NCBI GenBank assembly: GCA_017625095.1
Contig: JAGALQ010000015.1
Span: 62,001 to 126,000 of the forward strand
Direction: 5' to 3'
From: Clostridia bacterium
Lineage (GTDB): Bacteria > Bacillota > Clostridia > Oscillospirales > Acutalibacteraceae
Length of the DNA stretch: 64,000 bases
Shown here: positions 51,800 through 60,866 of the stretch, one piece after another
How the letters are laid out: each line of letters begins with the position of its first letter
Position numbering within the stretch: the first letter of the stretch is position 1
The notes under the pieces: model-generated
What the model was told of the DNA's origin: nothing
Databases searched by the model: none
The model's input: the letters and a program-made list of their open reading frames with translations, nothing else
Made by a program: the position numbers and the translations under genes

Positions 51800-53296
51800 T
51801 TATTTGTCGAGGTTTCTCTTGCAGACTGTAACGTTCTTGAAAACGTCCTCAAATCTGTTGAGTGCTTCATCGATGATGTCGTCTGTGTCAGCAAGTGATG
51901 TGTAAAGACGGCTGCCTGCAAGGGTAACGATACCGTGTGCCATGTAAGCTGCGCCCATCTCTTCCATTGCGACCTTGCGGCGAAGCATTTCGGGCTTTGC
52001 CTTGAGAAGCGGGATAACGGAGCCGAGAAGGTTCATTGAGCTGAAGTCGTAGCTCATTGCGCCTGTACACTCGAGGTGAACGATTGAGCCCTGGTTGTAA
52101 ACAACGTAGGGGAGAGAATACTTATCAACAAGCTGCTGGAGACCTGCTGTAAGTCTGTCACCTGCCTGACCTGCCTTAACGCAAGCGTCAGTCTTTTCGA
52201 TTTCCTGAATTGCGCAGTAGCCTGCATAGGATGAAAGCGGGTTAGCTGCGAGTGTACCGCCGACGTATGCACGCTTCATCATTGTGCCGACGCCTGCTGC
52301 CATGCCGCTGACAAATTCCTTCTTACCGCCGACACCGCCTGCTGACGGATAACCGCCTGCAACAACCTTACCGAAGATTGTGAGGTCCGGAACAACGTCG
52401 AAGTAGCCCTGAGCACCGCCGAGACCTACACGGAAGCCTGTAACAACTTCGTCGAAGATGAAGAGACAGCCGTACTTGTTGCAAAGCTCACGAACACCCT
52501 TGTTGTAATCCTTATCGATGGGACGTGTGCCGCTTTCGGGGCCGACAGGCTCAACGATAACTGCTGCTGTGCCGCCGCGCATCTTGTTGAGCTTGAGCAT
52601 CTTCTCGAGCATATCAAGGTCATTAGGTCTGACCTCGTCTGTTGTGCTGTATGAGCCGCTGGGGATACCGTGTGACTCAAGGAACTGACGGCTTCCCGGA
52701 ATCTTGAGGCCGTATACCATCTGATCGGACCAGCCGTGGTAAGCACCGCCGACCTTGATGATTCTCTTTGCCTTTGTTGCGTTACGTGCTACACGGATAG
52801 CAGCCATAACGGACTCTGTACCTGAACCGAGCATACGGAACATTTCAACGTTGGGCATATGCTTGTTGATCTCTTTTGCAAGAAGAAGTTCGCCCTCGTG
52901 GAAAAGACCTGTTACGGGACCGCAGGTGTTGAGAAGCTCCATAACCTTCTCACGAACGGGCTCGTAGTTTGAGCCGAGGATTGTGGGACCGCCTGCCTGG
53001 AGGAAGTCAATGTACTGATTTCCGTCAAGGTCATAGAGGTATGCGCCCTCTGCCTTTGTTACGCAGATGGGGAAGGGATAGTTGAAGGCGAGGTTGTGCT
53101 GAACGCCGCCGGGAATATACTTCTTAGCTTCTGTTGTGATTTCCTTGGATTTTGCGCACTTTGTCTCGAAGTGGTCAAGTACTCTCTTGAGTTCTTCATC
53201 CGAAACACTGTAGATGGGCTGAGATGTGAGTTTGGCAAGCTTAGCATAGATGGTCTTAGCGTCCTGCCAGTTGCTGATTGCGTAACCGTTGCTCAT
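51800..53296 (-). CDS. class III aminotransferase, glutamate-1-semialdehyde-aminomutase-like
   Basis: 498 residues of PLP fold type I. Landmarks: GSGTESVMAA, GGAYHGWSD, IVEPVGPESG, FIFDEVVTGFR (Asp contacts the pyridine N) and the PLP lysine in IFGKVVAGGYP. The sequence is nearest to glutamate-1-semialdehyde aminomutase-like enzymes, but an N-terminal extension of about 50 residues and the absence of hem genes nearby argue against tetrapyrrole synthesis. The start overlaps the TetR gene stop (ATGA) with a strong AGGAGG. Confidence 0.87.
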   Translation of the reverse strand: MSNGYAISNWQDAKTIYAKLAKLTSQPIYSVSDEELKRVLDHFETKCAKSKEITTEAKKYIPGGVQHNLAFNYPFPICVTKAEGAYLYDLDGNQYIDFLQAGGPTILGSNYEPVREKVMELLNTCGPVTGLFHEGELLLAKEINKHMPNVEMFRMLGSGTESVMAAIRVARNATKAKRIIKVGGAYHGWSDQMVYGLKIPGSRQFLESHGIPSGSYSTTDEVRPNDLDMLEKMLKLNKMRGGTAAVIVEPVGPESGTRPIDKDYNKGVRELCNKYGCLFIFDEVVTGFRVGLGGAQGYFDVVPDLTIFGKVVAGGYPSAGGVGGKKEFVSGMAAGVGTMMKRAYVGGTLAANPLSSYAGYCAIQEIEKTDACVKAGQAGDRLTAGLQQLVDKYSLPYVVYNQGSIVHLECTGAMSYDFSSMNLLGSVIPLLKAKPEMLRRKVAMEEMGAAYMAHGIVTLAGSRLYTSLADTDDIIDEALNRFEDVFKNVTVCKRNLDK

Positions 53297-53871
53297 TGTT
53301 GTTCCTCCTGATTCTTAAAAAATTTAATTAATTTTTGTATTTTATCGTTTGTTTCGCTCGGATCATCAAATGATTCATTGTTCATGAATTTCTGGAAGAT
53401 CAGACCGAAATAAGCTCCGAAAATAAAAGCGGAAATATCCTTTGAGCTGAAAAGCTTAAGCATATCGCCGTATTTACCCTGCTCGATTTCCGAGCGGAGA
53501 AGATGGTCAACTCTTGCAACAGCGCTTTCGCCCGGGGAGAGAATGCTGTTCATAAAGAGTTCACCCATAAGGTAGGGGTATGCGTAGGTGTCAGTGCTCA
53601 GCTGACGGAAGACAGCGGCAACACTGGGCTCCGCTTCGTCTGCCTGAATTGCGGAGAAGATATCGTTGATTTCCTCTGCAGCAATCTCGGTCAGCAGGCT
53701 GTCGAGTGAATCAAAGTGAGAAAAGAAGGTGGAACGTGAAACGTCGGCATTTTCGGCTATCTGCTCTATTGTGACGTTGCGTATGCCGTGCTGCTCAAAC
53801 AGGACCTTGGCGCTGTGCATTATCGCACGGTGAGTCTGTTCCTTTTTACGTGAACGTCTTGCCTGTTCCAT
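53293..53871 (-). CDS. TetR-family transcriptional regulator
   Basis: 192 residues. An N-terminal helix-turn-helix of TetR type (TIEQIAENADVSRSTFFSHFDSL, about 34-56) is followed by an all-helical ligand domain. It is translationally coupled to the aminotransferase, so it probably controls that operon in response to a related metabolite. A near-perfect palindrome lies upstream of its own promoter. Confidence 0.9.
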   Translation of the reverse strand: MEQARRSRKKEQTHRAIMHSAKVLFEQHGIRNVTIEQIAENADVSRSTFFSHFDSLDSLLTEIAAEEINDIFSAIQADEAEPSVAAVFRQLSTDTYAYPYLMGELFMNSILSPGESAVARVDHLLRSEIEQGKYGDMLKLFSSKDISAFIFGAYFGLIFQKFMNNESFDDPSETNDKIQKLIKFFKNQEEQQ

Positions 53872-53901
53872 CTCACACCTACCTCAATACGTTATGTTTT
53901 T

Positions 53902-53930
53902 ATTATATATGCTTTTTGGGAATTTGTAAA
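53902..53930 (-). promoter_or_regulatory. sigma-A promoter of TetR/aminotransferase operon
   Basis: Minus strand TTTACA, 17-bp spacer, TATAAT. Confidence 0.65.
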
Positions 53931-53937
53931 GAACTTT

Positions 53938-53955
53938 TTTGCACTCGAGTACAAA
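53938..53955. promoter_or_regulatory. candidate TetR operator palindrome
   Basis: TTTGCACTCGAGTACAAA, 18 bp with a single mismatched pair, centred on CTCGAG, seven bases upstream of the -35. Confidence 0.5.
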
Positions 53956-53979
53956 AATGTATCGAAGTTCAAATTTTGC

Positions 53980-54798
53980 TTACTGAACGCAGGTTCTTCT
54001 CCAGTGAAAAAGATACTGCTGCGCTATGCCTTTTACACCGTCTGCACACCCGGGGAATCCGTCGGGATACATCTCTTCCATTATTCTGCGCACCCATACG
54101 TCAACAGGAAACGCATCAATTTTGTAAAAGCCGTAGAGAAGCGTGCATTCGGCAACCTTTGCACCGACACCGCAGATTTTCTGCAGCTCTTCTCTTCCGT
54201 ATTCGATAGGGGAGTCGGTAATTCTTTCGAAATCCACCTCGCCGTCTGCAACCTTTTTTGCTGCGTCGATAATGTACTTTGCTCTGAAACCTGCACGAAG
54301 CGGTGCAAGGTCCTCAACCGTAAGCGATGCAAGTCTTTCGGCAGAAGGGAAGGTGAAGCCACCCTGAATTTCATCGCCGAAGGTTTCGCAAAGACGTTCG
54401 ATAATTCCTTTTATGCGAGGTATGTTATTGTTTTGTGAAATAATAAAAGAGCAGAGTGCTTCCCAAGGGTCTTGCTTTAATATGTGTATGCCGGGGCAGG
54501 TTTCGACAGCACGCCTGAGATAAACATCGCTGCTGAGATTCTGGCATATATCAGCATAATCTGTTTCAAGGTCAAAGTAGTTTTTCCAGAGTGACTCAAA
54601 ATCTTCTTTGCTGGTGTACAGAGTAAGGGTGTCTGTGTCCTGCCTGGCTTTGAGATGTTTGCCGCAGACAATGCCGTGCCAGAATCCGTCATCATCCTCT
54701 TTCCAGCGGAATGCCTGACCGCAATCGGCACTTAAACCAAGATTAAACGAGCCGAAATCCGATACGATGATTGAGTATTTGTTTTCGGTAATTTTCAT
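53980..54798 (-). CDS. 8-oxoguanine DNA glycosylase, OGG1/HhH-GPD type
   Basis: 272 residues. The N-terminal OGG domain (CGQAFRW) is followed by the helix-hairpin-helix GPD core: SQNNNIPRI, ICGVGAKVAEC with the catalytic Lys K214, and the Asp D233 in PVDVWVRR. It excises 8-oxoguanine and cuts by beta-elimination. The AAAGG site lies about 12 bases before the chosen ATG; a TTG four codons upstream abuts it. Ends convergently to nothing: the TetR promoter region lies directly downstream. Confidence 0.92.
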   Translation of the reverse strand: MKITENKYSIIVSDFGSFNLGLSADCGQAFRWKEDDDGFWHGIVCGKHLKARQDTDTLTLYTSKEDFESLWKNYFDLETDYADICQNLSSDVYLRRAVETCPGIHILKQDPWEALCSFIISQNNNIPRIKGIIERLCETFGDEIQGGFTFPSAERLASLTVEDLAPLRAGFRAKYIIDAAKKVADGEVDFERITDSPIEYGREELQKICGVGAKVAECTLLYGFYKIDAFPVDVWVRRIMEEMYPDGFPGCADGVKGIAQQYLFHWRRTCVQ

Positions 54799-55181
54799 TT
54801 TGCAAATCAACCTTTAATTGAATTTTGTCCTGATTTAATTATAGAATCGTAATATGTATGTTTTATGACAAAAAAGAAAAAAGTACAACAAATTTATTCC
54901 TTTTTTGAGTCTTTTCGTAAAGCTGTAATAACTCGCAGTAGATTATCAAGTGTAAAGAAAAAGCCTTTTCCCATTGGATTTTGGTGAAAAACTAGGGCGA
55001 AATGGCGCTTTTTTCACATTTTCCACACGGTTTTCCACATCGAACAAATGATTTCCACTATACAGATTGTAAATGTTGAAAAGTTTGGCAAAAATCGTGC
55101 TTGAATATAAGCTGTGCAAAGTGCTTAAAATAAAGATGCGTCAGACCGAAAAATACGGCAAAATGAGGAAAGGGTACAAAA
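54799..55181. other. 383-bp intergenic region with DnaA-box-like cluster
   Basis: AT-rich, no gene. It holds the upstream region of the OGG gene (minus) and, at 55010-55039, three DnaA-box-like nonamers; the leader of the small-gene cluster follows, with a weak TTGGCA-N15-TATAAG promoter near 55085-55111. Confidence 0.6.
55010..55039 (+). promoter_or_regulatory. cluster of three DnaA-box-like nonamers
   Basis: TTTTTCACA (55010), TTTTCCACA (55019) and TTTTCCACA (55031) all fit TTWTNCACA; the first two abut and the third starts 12 bases later. No dnaA, dnaN or rep gene is nearby. Confidence 0.35.
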
Positions 55182-55448
55182 ATGATAAAAGGTGTCAACA
55201 GACAGGTGATTGAAATAAGTGAAACGGACTGTGAGTATTTTGAGCGCGTGATGTTTTTTGTAAAGCCGGAGTTTGTTAATGTAAGCGAAGGCAAACTCAG
55301 AGAGCGTGCAAACGTTATAGCCGGCAAAAATGACAGGCCGCCTATGATGAAAATTGTGCGCAACAGAATATGGACAGCTGTTTCACTTCTTGCAGCGGCA
55401 GGGGCAGGTGCAGGTGTAACTGCGCTTGTGACAGCAGCACTGCGGTGA
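55182..55448 (+). CDS. small membrane-anchored protein of unknown function
   Basis: 88 residues: a soluble N-terminal part of about 60 residues beginning MIKGVNRQVIEI, then a C-terminal helix rich in Ala/Gly (about 64-86) that would anchor it as a tail-anchored protein. GAGGAAAGGG precedes the ATG. I recognise no named family, though a protein of this kind seems common in gut clostridia. It heads three tiny genes. Confidence 0.65.
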   Translation: MIKGVNRQVIEISETDCEYFERVMFFVKPEFVNVSEGKLRERANVIAGKNDRPPMMKIVRNRIWTAVSLLAAAGAGAGVTALVTAALR

Positions 55449-55465
55449 GAGGAGAATGCAGGTTG

Positions 55466-55645
55466 ATGTACGACAAAAATGACAGAAGGACAGCTTTTAA
55501 CAAAAACAGACATATTGTTGAAAGTATGGTATCGTTATGGGAAACAGCGGCGGAAAATGAGCCGTTTGATGTGCTCGGAAGCTACAGAGGCAGACCGTAT
55601 GATGCGGATGATGCCATACCCGAGCAGGATGCCGATGACCTTTAA
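55466..55645 (+). CDS. small acidic hypothetical protein
   Basis: 59 residues, N-terminal half basic, C-terminal half strongly acidic (DADDAIPEQDADDL). No signal or membrane segment and no family recognised. AGGAGA lies ten bases before the ATG. It starts 17 bp after the membrane-anchored gene and is probably co-expressed. Confidence 0.5.
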   Translation: MYDKNDRRTAFNKNRHIVESMVSLWETAAENEPFDVLGSYRGRPYDADDAIPEQDADDL

Positions 55646-55678
55646 ATAATATCGGTTACAGGAAAAGAGGTAGAGAAA

Positions 55679-55924
55679 ATGAAGGCAAAGGCACTGGTTG
55701 CAGGTGCAGTTATGATTATCAGCTCAATATTATTTGTTGCGTGCGGTAAAGCAGATGACGGTAAAATAACAACAACCGCACCCAAAACTTCTGCAAGCAA
55801 CGTGGTAACAACAACGCGCAAGGGCGTTATGGATGAAATGAGCAGCCTTGCAGGAGATATGAGCGAAGGCTTATCCGAGGCGGGCAGTGAGCTGAAAAAA
55901 GGTATTACACGGCTGTACGAATAA
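55679..55924 (+). CDS. small putative lipoprotein
   Basis: 81 residues. A signal peptide ends in LFVACGK, a plausible lipobox with Cys22 as the lipid site (Phe at -3 is unusual). A Thr-rich linker follows, then a short amphipathic helix (DEMSSLAGDMSEGLSEAGSEL, 52-72). AGAGGTAGAG precedes the ATG. Function unknown. Confidence 0.6.
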   Translation: MKAKALVAGAVMIISSILFVACGKADDGKITTTAPKTSASNVVTTTRKGVMDEMSSLAGDMSEGLSEAGSELKKGITRLYE

Positions 55925-55957
55925 AAAAGAGACACTTCATATGAAGTGTCTCTTTAA
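55923..55957. terminator. bidirectional intrinsic terminator
   Basis: Perfect 15-bp palindrome AAAGAGACACTTCAT and its complement flanked by A and T runs. Confidence 0.87.
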
Positions 55958-55959
55958 AG

Positions 55960-57282
55960 TTAATTGTTATTCTCGGGAGCAGCTGTAGGATTATTCTCAG
56001 GAGCTGCTGTGGGAGCATCTGTAATTACCTCGGGAGGATTGGTTACGGTAGGCGGAGTAGTCTCGATAACAGGGGGGGTAGTAACAACAGGCTTCTTTGT
56101 GGTCTTCTCTGTTGTTGAAGGAGCAGCTGTTGTTGTTGCTGCGGGCTTGAGCGGTGTTACGCGATCTTCGTCAAGGTAGCGCCAAACAATGTCAACAGTT
56201 GAGCCGTTAACTTTGTAATGTTCAGGCTTGGTCTTGGAAATGCTGGATGCACGCTGGAAGCGGTTGCCGTCAACGTCTGTGATCTTCTCAAGTGCCTTAC
56301 AGAACTTTTCACATTCTTCAACGCTCTTGAACGTAAGCTTTGCAACCATTGTAAGCTCTGAACGGTCAGTGAACTTCTTAAGCTTACCGGGAACGAATGC
56401 GGTTGTCCACCAGTGAGGAGCGTAGGGACGTGTGAAGAGCTCCTTATAATCATCGCCACGGTAAACAGTCATCTGCATATTGATTTCCATATTTTCCTCA
56501 GCACAGTTGAAGTGCTTTGTGGACTTGCCGGGATCCTTATAGTAGAGACCGATTTCACCACCGAGGAAGAGGAAGCCGTACTGGCCTTTCCAGAACTGGA
56601 CCATCCAGTCGTAACCGCCGTGGTTGTAGTAAACGTGGAATGTATCAAGGTACATAACTGTGAATACAGCACCGATATCGTAAAGACGGTTGAAACCGAA
56701 GTTTCTCTGCCAGGGATCATCGTCTGTATAGAAGTAGTTACCTGCCTCGCTGTATGAGTAGCTGAGGGCGATAGTACCGTCGGGCTTGATTATGTTCTTT
56801 GAACCGTCGGGATTTGTCTGAACTGTGTTGCCGCCGCTGAGACCCTGCTGAGCAGAGTTGCCGTTTGATGCGGGCTTGGTTGTGGAAGTGTTGGGCTTCT
56901 TGACAGCTGTTGTCGAAGCAGCACCGGGTTTGGTTACAACCTGCTTGAGAGGCTCATTCTTTGTAACGTGTTCGCCGTTAGCATTTGTAACGGGCTCACC
57001 GTTAACGTTTGTCTCAAGAGGAACAGCGTATGTGTTGCCGTTAGCATCTGTCTGATACTCGACAATTTCACCGTTTTCGTTTGTAAAGAATTCCGCAGAG
57101 GGGATCTCAACAATTTCGTATCCGTTTGCACCGAAGTCTGAGTAGTCGCTGTAGTTGAGTGTCGGTTCGCTTGTTTCAGCATCATTTCTGAGGAACTTTG
57201 AAACTGCAAACACACCTGCTGTTGCAATACCTGCAACGGCAACTACACCTGCAACGATATAAATGATCATATTCTTTTTCAC
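55960..57282 (-). CDS. membrane-anchored DUF4474-domain protein
   Basis: 440 residues. N-terminal transmembrane anchor (about 5-28), an Asn/Gly/Thr-rich linker (about 70-165), then a domain with FGFNRLYDIGAVF...YDWMVQFWKGQYG...GGEIGLYYK, the DUF4474 signature (function unknown, common in secreted clostridial proteins). The tail is a Thr/Pro-rich stretch ending in the tandem octapeptide TAAPENNP/TAAPENNN. The start is GTG after AAAGGAG. It has its own promoter and is not part of the fol operon. Confidence 0.8.
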   Translation of the reverse strand: MKKNMIIYIVAGVVAVAGIATAGVFAVSKFLRNDAETSEPTLNYSDYSDFGANGYEIVEIPSAEFFTNENGEIVEYQTDANGNTYAVPLETNVNGEPVTNANGEHVTKNEPLKQVVTKPGAASTTAVKKPNTSTTKPASNGNSAQQGLSGGNTVQTNPDGSKNIIKPDGTIALSYSYSEAGNYFYTDDDPWQRNFGFNRLYDIGAVFTVMYLDTFHVYYNHGGYDWMVQFWKGQYGFLFLGGEIGLYYKDPGKSTKHFNCAEENMEINMQMTVYRGDDYKELFTRPYAPHWWTTAFVPGKLKKFTDRSELTMVAKLTFKSVEECEKFCKALEKITDVDGNRFQRASSISKTKPEHYKVNGSTVDIVWRYLDEDRVTPLKPAATTTAAPSTTEKTTKKPVVTTPPVIETTPPTVTNPPEVITDAPTAAPENNPTAAPENNN

Positions 57283-57324
57283 AATTTATATCTCCTTTCA
57301 TTTTTCAATGTGATTAACAAGAAT

Positions 57325-57353
57325 AGTATATCAAACGTTCATAATTTAGTCAA
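57325..57353 (-). promoter_or_regulatory. sigma-A promoter of DUF4474 gene
   Basis: Minus strand TTGACT, 17-bp spacer, TATACT, about 43 bases before the GTG. Confidence 0.7.
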
Positions 57354-57466
57354 ATATTTTTTTGTATTTCTTAGAATAATTTATTATTTGAGCATTTATA
57401 GCTATCATTGTTGTATGAATTGCACAAATTTAATGATATTTTTTTCCTATTTGAGGAAATACGGTG

Positions 57467-57961
57467 TTACGGAATATTGATTTCAAGGTCAGTTTTTTCA
57501 ACTCCTTCGCTGCCGATTTCTCTCAGATTCGGGAGGAAAAGCAGGCCGGGAGCTCTTCCTGTCGGGTAAAGCTCGAGCAGAGGCACCATAACAAATGCTC
57601 TCTCTTTGATTCGCGGATGGGGAAGTGTGAGCTCAAAGCTGTCGGAAAAATAGCTTTCGTATATGAGCACGTCAATATCAATAATTCTCGGACCGTTTTT
57701 ATGTAATCTCACGCGACCCATCGACGCCTCAATTCCAAGACAGGCACCGAGCACCGCAAGAGGTGAAAGGTCTGTTTCGATGATGATTGCCGCATTGTAA
57801 AAATCGTCCTGGTCATCAAAGCCTACAGGTTTGGTCTGATAGATACCGGAAACCTTTTTGATAACCGTGTTTGGAAGAAGTGAGATCGCGTGTACGGCAG
57901 AGTTGAGATTTTTGCGCTTGTCACCGATGTTGCTGCCGAGTCCTAAAACTACAGTGTTCAA
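57467..57961 (-). CDS. folK: HPPK, 6-hydroxymethyl-dihydropterin pyrophosphokinase
   Basis: 164 residues with the HPPK motifs LGLGSNIGD (3-14), PRIIDIDVLIY (Mg2+-binding Asp pair) and LPHPRIKERAFV. It transfers pyrophosphate from ATP to 6-hydroxymethyl-dihydropterin for folate synthesis. The start is TTG, overlapping the folB stop by four bases with GAGGG upstream. Last gene of the folate operon. Confidence 0.95.
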   Translation of the reverse strand: MNTVVLGLGSNIGDKRKNLNSAVHAISLLPNTVIKKVSGIYQTKPVGFDDQDDFYNAAIIIETDLSPLAVLGACLGIEASMGRVRLHKNGPRIIDIDVLIYESYFSDSFELTLPHPRIKERAFVMVPLLELYPTGRAPGLLFLPNLREIGSEGVEKTDLEINIP

Positions 57962-58320
57962 TTTCTATCCCTCTCAATCTCTACGGCTACAAAACCGAAA
58001 TCGGCTCTGATCGGAGCATCAGGCTTTCTTAAGCGAAGTCTGATGTGTCGGATTCTGTCGTAGCTTTCAAATATTGCGTCGACTGTCCTCTGTGCTGCGT
58101 GCTCAAGAAGCTTACAGTTCTTTTTGGTCATTGCCTTGCGCACGGTTTTTATAATATCGGCATAGCTTACCGTGTCATCAAGCTCATCGGTAAGACAGGC
58201 GTCTGACAGGTCAGCCCATGCTTCTATGTCAAGCACAAACCACTGTCCCATAGCGGTCTCTTCGGGATTAACACCGTGATGGGCAAATATTTTAAGTGAA
58301 TCGATAATAATCTTATCCAT
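57958..58320 (-). CDS. folB: dihydroneopterin aldolase
   Basis: 120 residues: FAHHGVNPEETAMGQWFVLD near the start, containing the catalytic Glu region, and the late Lys/Arg-rich strand RKPDAPIRADFGFVAVEIER typical of FolB. It splits dihydroneopterin into 6-hydroxymethyl-dihydropterin and glycolaldehyde. Overlaps folP by 8 bp and folK by 4. Confidence 0.94.
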   Translation of the reverse strand: MDKIIIDSLKIFAHHGVNPEETAMGQWFVLDIEAWADLSDACLTDELDDTVSYADIIKTVRKAMTKKNCKLLEHAAQRTVDAIFESYDRIRHIRLRLRKPDAPIRADFGFVAVEIERDRN

Positions 58321-59131
58321 TTTTTGCCTCCGTGAGAAGCTTTGTCATCTGAGTGGTAGCAAGTGCCTGCTCAATGTCGTGTACTCTAATAATGTTTGCA
58401 CCGCCTGCAATACAAGCTGCGTTTGCAATAACCGTACCTGTGAGTCTGTCGCCGCAAAGTCCGGTTACACGTTTGCGTGAAAGTGCGGCAAGCTTTGCAC
58501 AGCCAAATGAATTAATCTTTGAGAATCCGCTGATTAGCCTGAGGTCATCTTCTCTTGATTTGCCGAAGCCTATGCCCGGATCAAAGCAGATGTTTTCTTT
58601 CGGCAGTCCGCATTGCTGTGCTGTACTGAGTGCTTCATAAAAAAACGCATTTATTTCACAGATAATATCTGTGTCACGGCTGCGCTCCTCGTTGCTCCTT
58701 AGTCCGCCCGTGTGCATCACTATCCATCCTGCGTCATACTGTGCAGCGAGTGATGCCATTTCGGCAGATGCCGTGCCGCTTACGTCGTTTATTATATCGG
58801 CACCGTTTTCAAGTGCGACACGTGCAACCTCAGGAAAGTAGGTGTCAACACTTATCGGGATATCAACAGCCTCTCTTATTGCCCTGAGCGGTGTTAGAAG
58901 CCGCCTGATTTCTTCTTCAGCTGTAATCGGTGTGCTCTGCGGAGCAGTTGACTGCGCACCGAGGTCAATTATCGCTGCACCCGAATCCATCGCTTTAACA
59001 GCGTATACGACTGCGTTATCTTCTGCAAATCTGCTGTCTGCATAAAATGAATCGGGTGTCAGGTTGATAACCGCCATTATTCCGGCTGCATCGGACAATT
59101 CAAGGGTAGTCCGCCTTGTTCTGAATATCAT
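58313..59131 (-). CDS. folP: dihydropteroate synthase
   Basis: 272 residues, TIM barrel. GIMAVINLTPDSFYADSR holds the phosphate-binding loop; DLGAQST..., NDVSG and FDPGIGFGK complete the active site. It joins p-aminobenzoate to hydroxymethyl-dihydropterin pyrophosphate and is the sulfonamide target. Begins 10 bp after folE with AGGA upstream. Confidence 0.95.
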   Translation of the reverse strand: MIFRTRRTTLELSDAAGIMAVINLTPDSFYADSRFAEDNAVVYAVKAMDSGAAIIDLGAQSTAPQSTPITAEEEIRRLLTPLRAIREAVDIPISVDTYFPEVARVALENGADIINDVSGTASAEMASLAAQYDAGWIVMHTGGLRSNEERSRDTDIICEINAFFYEALSTAQQCGLPKENICFDPGIGFGKSREDDLRLISGFSKINSFGCAKLAALSRKRVTGLCGDRLTGTVIANAACIAGGANIIRVHDIEQALATTQMTKLLTEAKNG

Positions 59132-59141
59132 AGAGGTATCC

Positions 59142-59705
59142 TCAGCGTGTGCCCGAAAGGAGCGAAAGTGCTTCCGCTCTTGTTCTGGCGTCGCTTCTCA
59201 TAATGCCGCGCATTGCTGATGTTCTTGTCTGGCTGCCTGATGCTCTCGCACCGCGCATTGTCATACAAAGGTGTTCTGCTTCAACAACAACGGCAACACC
59301 CTGCGGGTCAAGGTTTTCGTAAAGGAAATCCGCGACCTGAGAGGTAAGACGTTCCTGAAGCTGAGGACGCTTTGCAAAGCAATTGACAATTCTTGCAAGC
59401 TTTGATAAACCGATAACTTTACCGTTTCCCGGGATGTATGCAATGTGTGCCTTGCCGATGAAGGGGATAAGGTGATGCTCGCAGATTGAGTAGAGCGGTA
59501 TGTCACGCACAATTACCATTTCATCGTTGTTGTCCTCGGTGAATATTTTGAGGTGCTTTTTCGGATCTTCTTCAAGACCTGCATAAATTTCCTCATACAT
59601 TCTGGCAACACGGTTCGGTGTTTCGATAAGACCTTCTCTGTCGGGGTCTTCGCCTATAGCGTACAGAAGTTCTCTTACTGCCGCTTCAATACGTGGCTTG
59701 TCCAT
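59142..59705 (-). CDS. folE: GTP cyclohydrolase I
   Basis: 187 residues with the zinc site C75/H78 ([11 protein letters not shown]) and C147 (HLCMTMRG), and GLSKLARIV in the pocket. It converts GTP to dihydroneopterin triphosphate, the first folate step. AGGAAT precedes the ATG, 4 bp after the stop of the transglutaminase-like gene, which makes folate genes downstream passengers of a cell-surface gene transcript. Confidence 0.96.
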   Translation of the reverse strand: MDKPRIEAAVRELLYAIGEDPDREGLIETPNRVARMYEEIYAGLEEDPKKHLKIFTEDNNDEMVIVRDIPLYSICEHHLIPFIGKAHIAYIPGNGKVIGLSKLARIVNCFAKRPQLQERLTSQVADFLYENLDPQGVAVVVEAEHLCMTMRGARASGSQTRTSAMRGIMRSDARTRAEALSLLSGTR

Positions 59706-59709
59706 ATAA

Positions 59710-60846
59710 TCATTCCTTTTCGCTGAAGTAAAACGTGATAAGATTTTCGTTTTCGTTTACGGTATATTTTATCCGGTCTGTAATCAGCTCTCGGTTTGCT
59801 GAAAGGTTTGCTGTTTCAAGTATACGGTATATGTTTTCGTCTGTGAAAAGGCAATCGAAAGCCAGGTTGGCTGATTCTTTATCCGCAAACATTATTTCTG
59901 CTTTTTCTTCGCCGCTGTTTACGGCAGCTGATATCAGTGATGCTATAGCGGGGTGATTGTCACTGTCACATGACTCGAAATATGCGTTATTTCTAATGTA
60001 ATAATATATAGAGGGGTCGTTACAATCATATGTGAACTCAAATTCATTGTGAGTGCGTCTGAGCATATCTTCTGTCATATTGAAAAAAATATGCTGATTT
60101 ATCTGCTCGCCGTCGTCGTTTACGGGATCGTTCCACGTCGGGTCTGTGTAGCACCAGCTTCCGTCTATTCTGACAGCGTTCCACATATGGTTTTGCGTGT
60201 TTGCAGAATAATCGGTTGCCTTGCCCGATACAAGTACGCTTTCAATACCGAAACGGTTGAGCAGAAGCTTGAGCGCCTTTGCGTACCCTGAGCATTTGGC
60301 TTTGCCGTCTATCAGAGCTCCGACAACCGTGCTTTCGTGTGTTTCGCCGGTGTCGCTGTATGTGCAGCTGTTGACAATATAGTCATGGCAGAAAAGTTCT
60401 TTTTCAAAATCACCGTCAGGCATATCTTGTTCAAGCGAGGCGATGACGGCTTCTAAGCTTTCTTCACACTGCGTGTATTCGGAAAGGCTCATAGTGTATT
60501 CCGGAACAAACAACGCATTGGTATCCGTTATGTCAAGTGAGCAGGTGTTGAACATAAACATCATCGGGTTGTCGCAGATAAGAGCATTGAGTACGTTTTC
60601 AAGCTGAGTTTTCGTTACTGCGGGAGCGGATATCGTTGCAGGGAAAGAATATATCTGCTCTTTAACGGCTGTATATACTTTCTTTTCATCCTCATCAAGT
60701 GTCAGATAGTAATAATCAGTGTAGTTGCCCTGCTCGAATACCTGAGGTTCAGGCTCCTGCTGAGTGAGTATAAAAGTATCAACAGCGTAATAAATGCCGA
60801 CTAATATGATAACGGCGGGAATTACAAAACGAAGCATTTTTTTCAT
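59710..60846 (-). CDS. membrane-anchored transglutaminase-like protein
   Basis: 378 residues: an N-terminal transmembrane anchor (about 5-25), a helical part, then a transglutaminase-like core with the Cys in [11 protein letters not shown], His in [13 protein letters not shown] and Asp in YTDPTWND, the complete Cys-His-Asp triad. In bacteria such domains are usually proteases or cell-wall-related enzymes outside the membrane. GAGG lies nine bases before the chosen ATG; an ATG two codons earlier is too close. It sits between an LCP-like gene and folE. Confidence 0.78.
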   Translation of the reverse strand: MKKMLRFVIPAVIILVGIYYAVDTFILTQQEPEPQVFEQGNYTDYYYLTLDEDEKKVYTAVKEQIYSFPATISAPAVTKTQLENVLNALICDNPMMFMFNTCSLDITDTNALFVPEYTMSLSEYTQCEESLEAVIASLEQDMPDGDFEKELFCHDYIVNSCTYSDTGETHESTVVGALIDGKAKCSGYAKALKLLLNRFGIESVLVSGKATDYSANTQNHMWNAVRIDGSWCYTDPTWNDPVNDDGEQINQHIFFNMTEDMLRRTHNEFEFTYDCNDPSIYYYIRNNAYFESCDSDNHPAIASLISAAVNSGEEKAEIMFADKESANLAFDCLFTDENIYRILETANLSANRELITDRIKYTVNENENLITFYFSEKE

Positions 60847-60866
60847 AAACATTTGCCTCGGCTATA

